From assembly GCF_028595265.1 (NCBI RefSeq), contig NZ_JAQQXP010000001.1:1860001-1924000 (forward strand): a stretch of DNA of 64,000 nucleotides, read 5' to 3'. Source of the DNA: Alteromonas gilva. Lineage in GTDB: Bacteria > Pseudomonadota > Gammaproteobacteria > Enterobacterales > Alteromonadaceae. The position numbers and the translations under genes were made by a program. Numbering within the stretch: the stretch's first letter is position 1; each line of letters starts with the position of its first letter. The notes beneath the pieces are model-generated. The model did no database searches. It had not been told where the DNA came from and saw nothing but the letters and a program-made list of their open reading frames with translations. Below are positions 8,805 through 16,880 of this stretch, piece by piece.

Positions 8805-9074
8805 ATGTCACTAACTAAAGAAGAAACCGCGAACATCGTTGCTGAATATGGTGTTAAAGAAGGTGATACTGGTTCACCACAAGTACAAGTTGCTTTGTTG
8901 ACTCACAACATCAACAAGCTTCAGTCACACTTTTCAGCTAACAAGAAAGACCACCACTCGCGTCGTGGTTTGCTGCGTATGGTTAGCCAACGCCGTAAGC
9001 TGCTTGATTACCTTAAAGGTAAAGATGCACAAGGTTATCTTGATCTGATTAAGCGTCTTGGTCTGCGTCGTTAA
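8805..9074 (+). CDS. rpsO: Small ribosomal subunit protein S15
   Basis: The 89-residue product is full-length S15: GDTGSPQVQVALLTHNINKLQ, then HFSANKKDHHSRRGLLRMVSQRRKLLDYLK and a C-terminal RLGLRR. It binds the central domain of 16S rRNA early in 30S assembly. CAGGAGAA precedes the ATG by six bases. It is flanked by its own promoter and a strong terminator. The gene normally found after it in gammaproteobacteria, pnp, is not present. Confidence 0.97.
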   Translation: MSLTKEETANIVAEYGVKEGDTGSPQVQVALLTHNINKLQSHFSANKKDHHSRRGLLRMVSQRRKLLDYLKGKDAQGYLDLIKRLGLRR

Positions 9075-9087
9075 GTCGCGATTGAGC

Positions 9088-9118
9088 ACAAAAAAAGCGC
9101 CTTCAGGCGCTTTTTTTG
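9088..9118 (+). terminator. Intrinsic terminator of rpsO
   Basis: GCGCC (9097-9101) pairs with GGCGC (9106-9110) around a four-base loop, preceded by a run of A and followed by seven T. It ends the ribosomal operon here rather than letting it run into another gene. Confidence 0.9.
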
Positions 9119-9135
9119 TGTCCGGGAGAGTAATG

Positions 9136-9159
9136 TTTATGCTGCGTTAGTAGCATAAA
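9136..9159. repeat. Perfect 8-bp inverted repeat in the promoter region of the CHASE kinase
   Basis: TTTATGCT (9136-9143) and AGCATAAA (9152-9159) form a perfect inverted repeat with an eight-base spacer. It lies just upstream of a TATACT box (9173-9178), so it could be an operator overlapping the -35 position. No regulator can be named from sequence. Confidence 0.35.
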
Positions 9160-9276
9160 GGTAATAATTAACTATACTCTAAGTTCAAAAAATACTGATA
9201 AACCTAACAATTATATTACTGGATTCACATTGTTAAATGCAGGCTGTTGGTGAATGTTAAAGAGCGCGCACAGTAA

Positions 9277-11988
9277 ATGACCCATAAAAGTTCGTTAACG
9301 TCATCGTTGTTTCGTAACAGATATACAAAGTTGATCTGGCTTCCTTTGCTAACCATAGTTATCGGCTATTTTTTTGCCGCTCAGCACAGCGCCGGTTTTT
9401 TGAAAGCCCGTGACACCCAAATTGCGGAAACCCTGGATAACCGATTACAGCAAATCACAGAGGCGGTAAGGGAACGTGTTGGTCGCTATACCTTTGGTTT
9501 ACTGAGTCTGCGCGGGGCGATATCAGCGTTTGATATCAATAATCTGCAGCATGCCAATATGAATGCATATGCGGTTAGTCAGAACTATGCTGTTAATTAT
9601 CCGGGGGCGCGCGGATTTGGTTTTATCAGACGGGTTGAAGCCGACGACTTAGCTGAATTTCTGACCCGCGCAAGGGACGATCGCCCCGATGGTCAGTTTG
9701 AACTTAGAAGCTTAAGCCGTCACAACAACAGTAAATTTATTATTCAGTATATTATGCCTGAGTCGGCTAACCTGCAGGCTATTGGTTTAGACATTGGTTC
9801 TGAAGCAATGCGTCGGCGTTCGGCCGTCGCCGCTGCGACAACCAATTCAATTCAGTTAACAGCGCCCATTACCCTGGTGCAAGCAAATAAAAAGCCCTTG
9901 CAGGGCTTTTTGATACTGCAACCGGTTTACAACAGTTTGGCGGTTCCTGACAGCCCTGAGGAACGCATGGCGGCGTTGGTGGGCTGGACCTATGCACCAT
10001 TGCTGATAGATGAGATTCTCTCTTCGGTGAGTGGTCTTAGGAACGATGTGTCGATAACGATTGTCGATAATACCGCTGCTGAGCCGATAACTTTTTTTGA
10101 TAGACGCGATGAGTCGGTACTGGCAGATCTGCAAACAAACCAAAACCTTCAACTGTTCGGCCGAAACTGGCAAATACAACTTACGCCTAAACAGGCTTTT
10201 ATCGATAACCTGAGACTGCCAGATAAGAACCAGGCCTTTAGTAATGCAATGGCGGTTGTTGTTAGCCTGGCGCTGATTATTTTAAGTTTACAGCTCCTGT
10301 GGAGTCGTCGGGCAGAAAATAAGCGTTACGAGCAGGAATTAGCACTGGCTAATCAGCGTGCGCTTGAGCTTAATAATGAACGCCTTGAAAATGAAGTTGC
10401 AGCCCGTACCCATGAGATAGCGCAAGCCAATATTTTGCAGCGTAGTATTTTAGAGGGCGCGGGCTATGCGCTGATTGCAACCGATACCGACGGCATTATT
10501 TCGGTATTTAACCCGGCAGCAGAGCGTTTGCTTGGCTATTCTGCCAGTGAAGTGGTGGGTAAAACCACACCAGCACCTTTTCATCTGCGCGCAGAGGTCG
10601 AGGCAGAAGCCAAGGCCTTGACTGAAGAGCTCGGGGTAGAGGTTACGCCCGGTTTTGAAGTATTTGTTGCCAGGGTAAAAGACGGCCAGACGATAACTAA
10701 CGACTGGACTTACGTACGCAAAGACGGCTCACATGTACCTGTACGCCTGAGCGTAACCAGCTTACTTGACGACAGTTGCGTACAGTTTGGGTATCTTGGG
10801 ATTGCTTTTGATCTCTCGGCGCAGCTAAGAAGGGAACGAGAGCTCTCTGATGCCAGAATTCAGGCCGAAAAAGCCAATGAAGCAAAGTCGAGTTTTCTGG
10901 CCAATATGAGTCACGAGATACGTACGCCGCTAAATGGTATTTACGGTACCTTACAATTGTTGCGTAAGGTGGTAAGTAACGAACAAGACCGTAACCTGCT
11001 CGACAATGCGACCTCTGCTACTCGTAATTTAAGTCGGATAATCAATGACATTCTTGATTTCTCCAAAATTGAAGCCGGTAAAATCAGTATAGAAGCCCAT
11101 CCATTTGTCCTCTCAGAAATGCTCGAGACACTGCAAGCTGATCTGGCCATGATGCTGGCAGAAAAGCAGGTCTCGTTATCTGTTATCAACGAAGCAAGCG
11201 TGGATCACTGGGTGGGTGATGCGGTTCGGCTGCGTCAGGTACTGTTAAATATTGGTACTAACGCCATTAAATTTACTGAACAGGGAAGCGTAACGATTGT
11301 GGTGACGCAACCTACTGAAAGTGAGCTTTGCTTTGCCGTTAAGGATACCGGAGTTGGTATGTCCGGTTCGGCACTACAACGACTGTTTCAACGATTTGAA
11401 CAAGCGGATTCATCAACGACCCGTAAGTACGGCGGCACTGGCCTTGGCCTGTCGATTACCCAGTCATTAGTAGAGTTGATGGGCGGTAAAATACATGTGC
11501 AAAGCCAACTTGAGCAAGGTTCGGAATTTACTATTACGCTGCCCATGGAGCCAGCGCAGCAAGGCGTCAATGAACCCGACGCTGCGAACGACACCACGGA
11601 TAATCACGCTTCCTGCGATCTTGGCGGTCGTACTGTACTGGTGGCCGAAGACAACGACATCAACCGATTAGTACTTGAGGCTATGCTCGAAGAGACGAAC
11701 TCAAAGGTGTTTTTTGTTGTGAACGGCAAGGAGGCGGTGGAGTTTGCTGGCAGTAAACGCCCGGATATCATTTTAATGGATATTCAAATGCCCGAGATGG
11801 ACGGCATAGAAGCGTGTAAGCGCATTAAACAATTCGACCAACATGCACTGATTATTGCGGTCACAGCAAATGCCATGACCCATGATATCGAGCTTTATAA
11901 TCAGGTGGGCTTTGACGATTACCTGTCTAAACCTATAGATATTAAACTCCTGTATGATCTGCTTAACCGTCACGTAGCAAGCCACTAG
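9277..11988 (+). CDS. CHASE-PAS hybrid sensor histidine kinase
   Basis: 903 residues. A transmembrane segment (about 18-36) precedes a periplasmic CHASE-type domain (about 70-255), a second transmembrane segment (about 322-342) and a coiled coil. A PAS domain (about 395-500) follows, then HisKA with MSHEIRTPLNG (His near 546), HATPase (NAIKFTEQG; GGTGLGLSITQ) and a C-terminal receiver (VLVAEDNDINR, phospho-Asp in ILMDIQMPEMDG near 833, Lys in LSKPID). There is no Hpt domain, so phosphate must go to a separate Hpt protein. The gene stands alone between rpsO and a broken patatin gene, where pnp would be expected. The ligand is unknown. Confidence 0.93.
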   Translation: MTHKSSLTSSLFRNRYTKLIWLPLLTIVIGYFFAAQHSAGFLKARDTQIAETLDNRLQQITEAVRERVGRYTFGLLSLRGAISAFDINNLQHANMNAYAVSQNYAVNYPGARGFGFIRRVEADDLAEFLTRARDDRPDGQFELRSLSRHNNSKFIIQYIMPESANLQAIGLDIGSEAMRRRSAVAAATTNSIQLTAPITLVQANKKPLQGFLILQPVYNSLAVPDSPEERMAALVGWTYAPLLIDEILSSVSGLRNDVSITIVDNTAAEPITFFDRRDESVLADLQTNQNLQLFGRNWQIQLTPKQAFIDNLRLPDKNQAFSNAMAVVVSLALIILSLQLLWSRRAENKRYEQELALANQRALELNNERLENEVAARTHEIAQANILQRSILEGAGYALIATDTDGIISVFNPAAERLLGYSASEVVGKTTPAPFHLRAEVEAEAKALTEELGVEVTPGFEVFVARVKDGQTITNDWTYVRKDGSHVPVRLSVTSLLDDSCVQFGYLGIAFDLSAQLRRERELSDARIQAEKANEAKSSFLANMSHEIRTPLNGIYGTLQLLRKVVSNEQDRNLLDNATSATRNLSRIINDILDFSKIEAGKISIEAHPFVLSEMLETLQADLAMMLAEKQVSLSVINEASVDHWVGDAVRLRQVLLNIGTNAIKFTEQGSVTIVVTQPTESELCFAVKDTGVGMSGSALQRLFQRFEQADSSTTRKYGGTGLGLSITQSLVELMGGKIHVQSQLEQGSEFTITLPMEPAQQGVNEPDAANDTTDNHASCDLGGRTVLVAEDNDINRLVLEAMLEETNSKVFFVVNGKEAVEFAGSKRPDIILMDIQMPEMDGIEACKRIKQFDQHALIIAVTANAMTHDIELYNQVGFDDYLSKPIDIKLLYDLLNRHVASH

Positions 11989-12403
11989 CAGCTAAGCAAA
12001 CAGGCAGTGTCGCCTGTTGCAGTGCGGTAAAATCAACGTGCCTGGCGACAATGTCACGCAGTGGGTTTACGTCGAACACATTCACATCGTAAGATGAGAG
12101 GTACTGGAAAGCGCCTTGTCACCACTTGGTGACTGACGACTTAATTGGGTCAGGCACATCAAACCCGGTATCCTGTGTTGCTACATCGTACCAAAAGTCG
12201 GCGAGCGCCTGGCGGGCACCTGCAGCACCATTTTTACACCAGCCTTTGGCCAGCATTACGGCGTTCATTGCCCCGGCGCTGGCAACACTGATACCTTGGA
12301 TCTGAATCCATGATTCGCTGAGCAGCCGGTTTAAAACGCCCCAGGTGAAGGCACCATGAGCGCCACCGCCCTATAATGCCAATGATAATGTGACCGTTTT
12401 CAT
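11989..12403 (-). pseudogene. Relic of a patatin-like phospholipase (truncated, two in-frame stops)
   Basis: Read on the minus strand from an ATG at 12403, one frame gives MKTVTLSLAL, then a TAG at 12371-12373. The patatin oxyanion motif GGGAHGAFTWGVLNRLLSES follows, then GISVASAGAMNAVMLAKG, where the family has GxSxG; the first Gly is Ala here. Reading continues to a TGA at 12119-12121, after which coding similarity resumes (YDVNVFDVNPLRDIV) until the kinase gene's end. The C-terminal half with the catalytic Asp is missing. Two stops plus truncation make this a decayed gene. An AGGGAG Shine-Dalgarno still precedes the ATG. Confidence 0.8.
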
Positions 12404-12507
12404 ACCATTACTCCCTGTAAGTTGCGGCATTGCAGCATTTAAGAGTAATAGTTACGCGTCAACGTAGCATAAGGATGATTTTTGTTTAAAAAACACTCAA
12501 GATGGTA

Positions 12508-12526
12508 GCCCGTCATGTTGACGGGC
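12508..12526 (-). terminator. Stem-loop downstream of the coiled-coil gene
   Basis: GCCCGTCA (12508-12515) pairs perfectly with TGACGGGC (12519-12526) around three bases, 12 bases beyond the stop of the minus-strand gene at 12539. There is no T-run, so it is a possible terminator or mRNA 3'-end stabiliser only. Confidence 0.45.
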
Positions 12527-12538
12527 GGGCCGATAGGG

Positions 12539-13336
12539 TTACTGACCAGCTGAAGGTGCCGGTCCTGATGAGCTCTTGCCTGAGGGGGAGCTGACAACCT
12601 TGGTTGCCAGATCACGCAGATTGTTTTCGAGGGTTGCAATACGGCTCGACAAGGCATTATTACGTTGCTCTAACAAGGCAAGCTTGTCGCCAAGATTTTT
12701 AATGGCTTGCTGACGTTCACCGCCGGTCGCGGCCAACTGTTCCATTTGCACATTAATTGCCAGCATCTCATCGGAAACGGTTTCAATGCTTGATCTGATG
12801 CTTGCTAACTGCGTTTTTTGGTTGTCTACATTGCGCGCTACCTGCGACACCGACTCCTGCATCGCTTTGTTGTCACTGGCAACCCGGTCGGTGAGATCGG
12901 CTATTTCTTTTTGATTTCGACGCCACGCTGATGCCCACAGCTTGTCCATTTGCTCCCACAGCTCTGCGCTTTTATTGGTCAGCTCGGTCACTTTAACTTG
13001 TAAAGCAACGGTTGACTCGCCCATTTCTTCACCGGTGGCAGACAGCTTGTTTTCTAATTGCTGGATCCGGTTACTGGCACTTAGCAGCGCATCCTGCTGT
13101 GTTTGTATTACGGTAAATAAGTAGCCAGCGGCGCCGCAGCCTGCAATGGCCAGCAGTAATGCAATGATTGCCCAACCAGACCCTCCACCGGACGTTTTTT
13201 TCGGCTCAGGCGATGCCGAATTGGTCGCAGCGCTTGCCGAACGGCTGGCAGGTGAGGTTTTAGTTTGAAAGCCTCTGCGGTCTTCTTCATCGAGTCGTAT
13301 TGTCGGAAAATCATCGTCTCTCGAATTATTAGCCAT
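12539..13336 (-). CDS. Membrane-anchored coiled-coil protein of unknown function
   Basis: 265 residues. A charged N-terminal cytoplasmic part starts MANNSRDDDFPTIRLDEEDR, and a Ser/Ala/Pro-rich linker follows. One transmembrane helix (about 76-98, GWAIIALLLAIAGCGAAGYLF) precedes about 150 residues of predicted coiled coil (heptads with NRIQQLENKLSA, EQLAATGGERQQAIKNLGDKL and similar) and a Ser/Gly/Pro tail. I chose ATG 13336, preceded by AAGAGGAAAT; an upstream in-frame start at 13393 lacks a ribosome binding site. The topology suggests a periplasmic coiled coil on a membrane anchor. I do not recognise a named family. Confidence 0.85.
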   Translation of the reverse strand: MANNSRDDDFPTIRLDEEDRRGFQTKTSPASRSASAATNSASPEPKKTSGGGSGWAIIALLLAIAGCGAAGYLFTVIQTQQDALLSASNRIQQLENKLSATGEEMGESTVALQVKVTELTNKSAELWEQMDKLWASAWRRNQKEIADLTDRVASDNKAMQESVSQVARNVDNQKTQLASIRSSIETVSDEMLAINVQMEQLAATGGERQQAIKNLGDKLALLEQRNNALSSRIATLENNLRDLATKVVSSPSGKSSSGPAPSAGQ

Positions 13337-13462
13337 ATTTCCTCTTAATAACAACTGTGGCGTGCTTATGGATGTTACAGATAAATCAGGCACCCAGGCC
13401 TTTTTATGATGTTATCGCTATTTAGTTTGCAATACCAATAGATGACAGCAATTTTTGAATAA

Positions 13463-14188
13463 TTACCAGCTAATGGGTGCATAGGTGGGCAAATTATCGC
13501 CAGTTTCCCCTTTGTTATGCATATCAATAATATCCTGCTGTAACTGCATACGATAGGTTTTTACCTGCCGCCATTTGTCGTTGAGCGTTGGAACCGCTTC
13601 GCCTTCGTTTTCTAAGGCCAGAAGCTTGCCTAACTTTGCGTAATGGCGATAAAGCTCATCGGCCTGGGCGTTCTCAAATGCGGCGATGGCCGTCGTTGGC
13701 GGCACAGGCGTTTGTTGCTGCTGCCATTGTTGTAACGCGTGCTGCAGGTAGCTGGCCAGCGCATCTGCCGATTCGTTGTGGGCATTTTGCCAGCGTATCA
13801 GAGAAGCGCGGTTAACCACTTGCTGCGTTGCCGGGTCGACCAGTAGTAAGGTCGGCGTGGCAAAGTAAGCAGGGTAATCGAGTTGGGCTATCAGTGACTT
13901 TTTATTTTCCAAAAAGCCCACGTCGATGGTAACCATCTCAAATTCGGCCAGCGGTGTTGCCAGTGCTGGTGACTGCATAAAGTCAGCCAGCGCCCGGGAG
14001 TCATGACACCACTGTGCGCCAAGCACCACTGCCACTAAAGTAGAAGCTTGCCTGGCGTTGCCGAGGGCCTCATTTAATACGGCCTGCTCATTGTCGTGGC
14101 GCTGGTAAAACGATGACTGCGTGGCGGCCATCATCGTTTGGCTGAACGTGGCCAACAACGCGACCACGCAAAGTGTTAGCCGGCGCAT
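13463..14188 (-). CDS. Exported thioredoxin-fold protein with a single active-site Cys (CHDS)
   Basis: 241 residues. A signal peptide (MRRLTLCVVALLATFSQTMMAA) precedes a thioredoxin-like core. Its active-site stretch is GAQWCHDS: Cys61 is present but the second Cys is Ser64, giving a monothiol CxxS. The region PTLLLVDPATQQVV resembles the cis-Pro/beta segment of thioredoxins. A Gln/Pro linker and a helical C-terminus follow. The start ATG at 14188 overlaps the stop of the upstream gene (TAATG) and has GGAGAGGA upstream, so translation is probably coupled to the GNAT-nitrilase gene. It may be a periplasmic thiol protein; its partner is unknown. Confidence 0.85.
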   Translation of the reverse strand: MRRLTLCVVALLATFSQTMMAATQSSFYQRHDNEQAVLNEALGNARQASTLVAVVLGAQWCHDSRALADFMQSPALATPLAEFEMVTIDVGFLENKKSLIAQLDYPAYFATPTLLLVDPATQQVVNRASLIRWQNAHNESADALASYLQHALQQWQQQQTPVPPTTAIAAFENAQADELYRHYAKLGKLLALENEGEAVPTLNDKWRQVKTYRMQLQQDIIDMHNKGETGDNLPTYAPISW

Positions 14189-15741
14189 TAGTCCTCTCCA
14201 CCAAACCACTCAACGCGGTACAGATCCCTGCGGCGGTCGAGGTAATTGCGCACCGACCCCTCGTTCTGGAGTTTAGTGAGTTTGTCTAAATCCAAATCAA
14301 CAATCAGGGTCATTTCAGTATTCGGCGTGGTTTCCGACACAATGGCATCGTGAGGGAAAGCAAAATCAGATGGCGAGAACACCGCAGTTTGCCCGTACTG
14401 AATGTCGACGTTATCTACTTTGGGCAGATTACCGACACTGCCGGCGATGGCCACGTAGCATTCGTTTTCGATAGCCCGCGCCTGGGCGCAGCGGCGAACC
14501 CGCAGGTAACCATTTTTGGTATCGGTCCAAAACGGTACAAACAGAATTTGCATTTCTTGTTCTGACAACACCCGCGCCAGTTCAGGAAATTCAACGTCGT
14601 AACAAATCAGGATACCAATTTTGCCAAAGTCTGTGTCAAAACAGCGCAGGTAGTTGCCGCCCTTCATGATCCAGTCTTTTTTCTCATGGGGAGTTGGGTG
14701 GAGTTTGTACTGGCTTTCAATGGTACCGTCGCGCTTACACAGGTAGCTTACATTGTACAGTTCTTCATCTTCGATAACGGGCACTGAACCAGCAATAATG
14801 TTGATATTGTAAGATACCGCCAGCCGCGAGGTTGAGGTCAGAATTTCATCGGTATATTCAGCCAGGTGCCAAATGGCGTCGATAGATGATTCAGACTCGG
14901 CCAATCCCATTAAGGGTGCGTTAAAAAACTCCGGGAACAACGCGACATCACAGCCGTAGTCGGATAACGCGTCAACAAAGTACTCCACTTGCTGGAGTAA
15001 CTCTCCAACATTCTCGAAATAGCGCATCTGCCACTGCACACAGCCAATACGGGCAGAACTTTTTTTACCGCCGATAAGCTGTGGGTTGCCTGGCTCATAA
15101 TAGATATTATGCCACTGCAATAGGGTGGCATAGCCATTTGACGCTTTGTCTTCCGGCAGGTAAGCCTGCATAATCTGTTTAACTTCGAAACCGTTAGAAA
15201 TCTGAAAGGTCAGAATGGGGTCGTATATATCTTTTGCCTTGACCTTTTCAATGTATTCGTAAGGCGTCATTTCGTTAGCAAACTGACCATAATTAGGTAT
15301 ACGGCCACCGGCCATAATCGATTTTAAATTAAGGTTGCGACACAACTCTTTACGGGCTTCGTATAAACGTCGTCCTAACCGTAAACCACGATACTCCGGT
15401 GATACAATCACTTCAACGCCATACAGAACGTCGCCGTTTGGATCGTGTGTTGTCAGGTAGGCATCGCCGGTGATTTCATCGTAGGAGTGTTTGTCGCCAA
15501 ACTGGTCGTAATCGACAATGACAGAAATCGCAAAAGCGACCACTTTGCCTTTGTCTTCTATACAGATCTGGCCGTCAGGAAAGGTGGTGATTTGCGCTTT
15601 ATAATTTTTAAATGGCCATGCACCGCCGACGTTACGGTAAACATCATCCATGAGTTCTTTGACATCCTGATAGTCATCGAGAGTCAGATGACGTAAATCC
15701 AAATGGTGTTCGGTATCTTCGGTATAGGTTTCTTCGCTCAT
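14188..15741 (-). CDS. Fused GNAT N-acetyltransferase and nitrilase-superfamily amidohydrolase
   Basis: 517 residues. Residues about 15-205 form a GNAT domain with an acetyl-CoA loop RGLRLGRR at 118-125. Residues about 230-510 form a carbon-nitrogen hydrolase with the Glu-Lys-Cys triad visible: E271 in LFPEFFNAP, K346 in YKLHP and C380 in LICYDVEFPE. This two-domain arrangement is the nitrilase-superfamily branch with an N-terminal RimI-like domain. The substrate is not predictable. I prefer ATG 15741 (MSEETYTEDTEHHLDLR); an open frame extends to 15903 but looks non-coding. It overlaps the next gene by one base. Confidence 0.9.
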   Translation of the reverse strand: MSEETYTEDTEHHLDLRHLTLDDYQDVKELMDDVYRNVGGAWPFKNYKAQITTFPDGQICIEDKGKVVAFAISVIVDYDQFGDKHSYDEITGDAYLTTHDPNGDVLYGVEVIVSPEYRGLRLGRRLYEARKELCRNLNLKSIMAGGRIPNYGQFANEMTPYEYIEKVKAKDIYDPILTFQISNGFEVKQIMQAYLPEDKASNGYATLLQWHNIYYEPGNPQLIGGKKSSARIGCVQWQMRYFENVGELLQQVEYFVDALSDYGCDVALFPEFFNAPLMGLAESESSIDAIWHLAEYTDEILTSTSRLAVSYNINIIAGSVPVIEDEELYNVSYLCKRDGTIESQYKLHPTPHEKKDWIMKGGNYLRCFDTDFGKIGILICYDVEFPELARVLSEQEMQILFVPFWTDTKNGYLRVRRCAQARAIENECYVAIAGSVGNLPKVDNVDIQYGQTAVFSPSDFAFPHDAIVSETTPNTEMTLIVDLDLDKLTKLQNEGSVRNYLDRRRDLYRVEWFGGED

Positions 15742-15973
15742 TACACGCTCGTCAAAATACGACAATAAATTGCAAGCAACATAGCATGATGCCACGTTAG
15801 GCTCCACCCTTAACCACAGAGTTTCAGCACGAAAGCCCGACCAACGACAGGTTTTTACTGATATAGCTATCGCCGCATTAAAACAGTCATATAAATCGCA
15901 CAAAATGCTTGCTAGTTCGGCTGTTTAGGTATATTTATCCTTTTTTATTACCGTTGAATTTTTTGCTATAACA

Positions 15974-16636
15974 ATGCAATTTTCCGATCATGCCCAAAGT
16001 GTTGGCACCGCAGCCCCTGAGCCGCTTTTTGCCAGCATTGCCGACGATATTTTACAGCGCGGTTTCAGTATTGTGCCAAATGCGCTACCCATGGCGTTAA
16101 CCCACCGTTTAACCGATTACGCTCAGCAGGCGGTAGGTTTTGATCCGGCTGGCATTGGCCGTAACCAGCAATACCAGCAAAATGAGTTTGTTCGGACTGA
16201 TGAAATTTGTTGGATCCAGGGTAACGCGGCAGTCACGGCCGCCTGGCTAAACTGGATGGATTGCTTAAAAAGCTATTTGAATACCCGCCTGTTCCTGGGC
16301 CTGTTTTCCTATGAAAGCCATTTTGCACATTATCCTCCGGGCAGTTTTTACAAGCGCCATTTTGATGCATTTCAGGGCCAATCTAACCGGGTATTGTCGA
16401 CGGTCTTTTATTTAAACTCTGACTGGGGGCATAACGATGGTGGCGAACTGGTTATTTATCCGCCCGACAACCAGCCCGACAGCATAAATGTAACGCCGCT
16501 GGCAGGTACCCTGGTGATATTTTTAAGTGAGGAGTTTCCCCACGAGGTATTGCCTGCCAAACGTGACCGGTTCTCCATTGCGGGCTGGTTTAGAGTGAAC
16601 GACTCTACAGCGCAGCGGGTTAATCCGCCAAATTAA
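15974..16636 (+). CDS. 2-oxoglutarate/Fe(II)-dependent oxygenase, prolyl-4-hydroxylase/SM-20 type
   Basis: 220 residues with the full 2OG-Fe(II) facial triad: H129 and D131 (KRHFDAF), distal H190 (EEFPHEVLPA) and the 2-oxoglutarate-binding Arg, R199. The surrounding GGELVIYPP and GTLVIFLSEE strands are typical of SM-20/PHD-like hydroxylases. Such enzymes hydroxylate protein or small-molecule substrates; which one is unknown. It is divergent from the GNAT-nitrilase gene. The ATG at 15974 has no clear Shine-Dalgarno, but the next in-frame Met (residue 40) would remove conserved sequence. Confidence 0.88.
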   Translation: MQFSDHAQSVGTAAPEPLFASIADDILQRGFSIVPNALPMALTHRLTDYAQQAVGFDPAGIGRNQQYQQNEFVRTDEICWIQGNAAVTAAWLNWMDCLKSYLNTRLFLGLFSYESHFAHYPPGSFYKRHFDAFQGQSNRVLSTVFYLNSDWGHNDGGELVIYPPDNQPDSINVTPLAGTLVIFLSEEFPHEVLPAKRDRFSIAGWFRVNDSTAQRVNPPN

Positions 16637-16880
16637 CGCAACAGCCAAATCTGATTGGTTAATAAATAGCCTAAAGGTGTAAGCGTGATAGTGGCAGTTT
16701 TTGGAAAAACGGGATAACATCAGAAAATTACATTAATATGAATAATGTTGCCGATAACAACATGCTGCTCAGTACCGTGAAATATAGCGTGAAGTACGCC
16801 TTTTTTTCCGTTTTTTATGTGCGTACAAGTGCTGATGCCGACATATACAAGGAACGCTATCAAGTGTTGAGTGGTTACTT

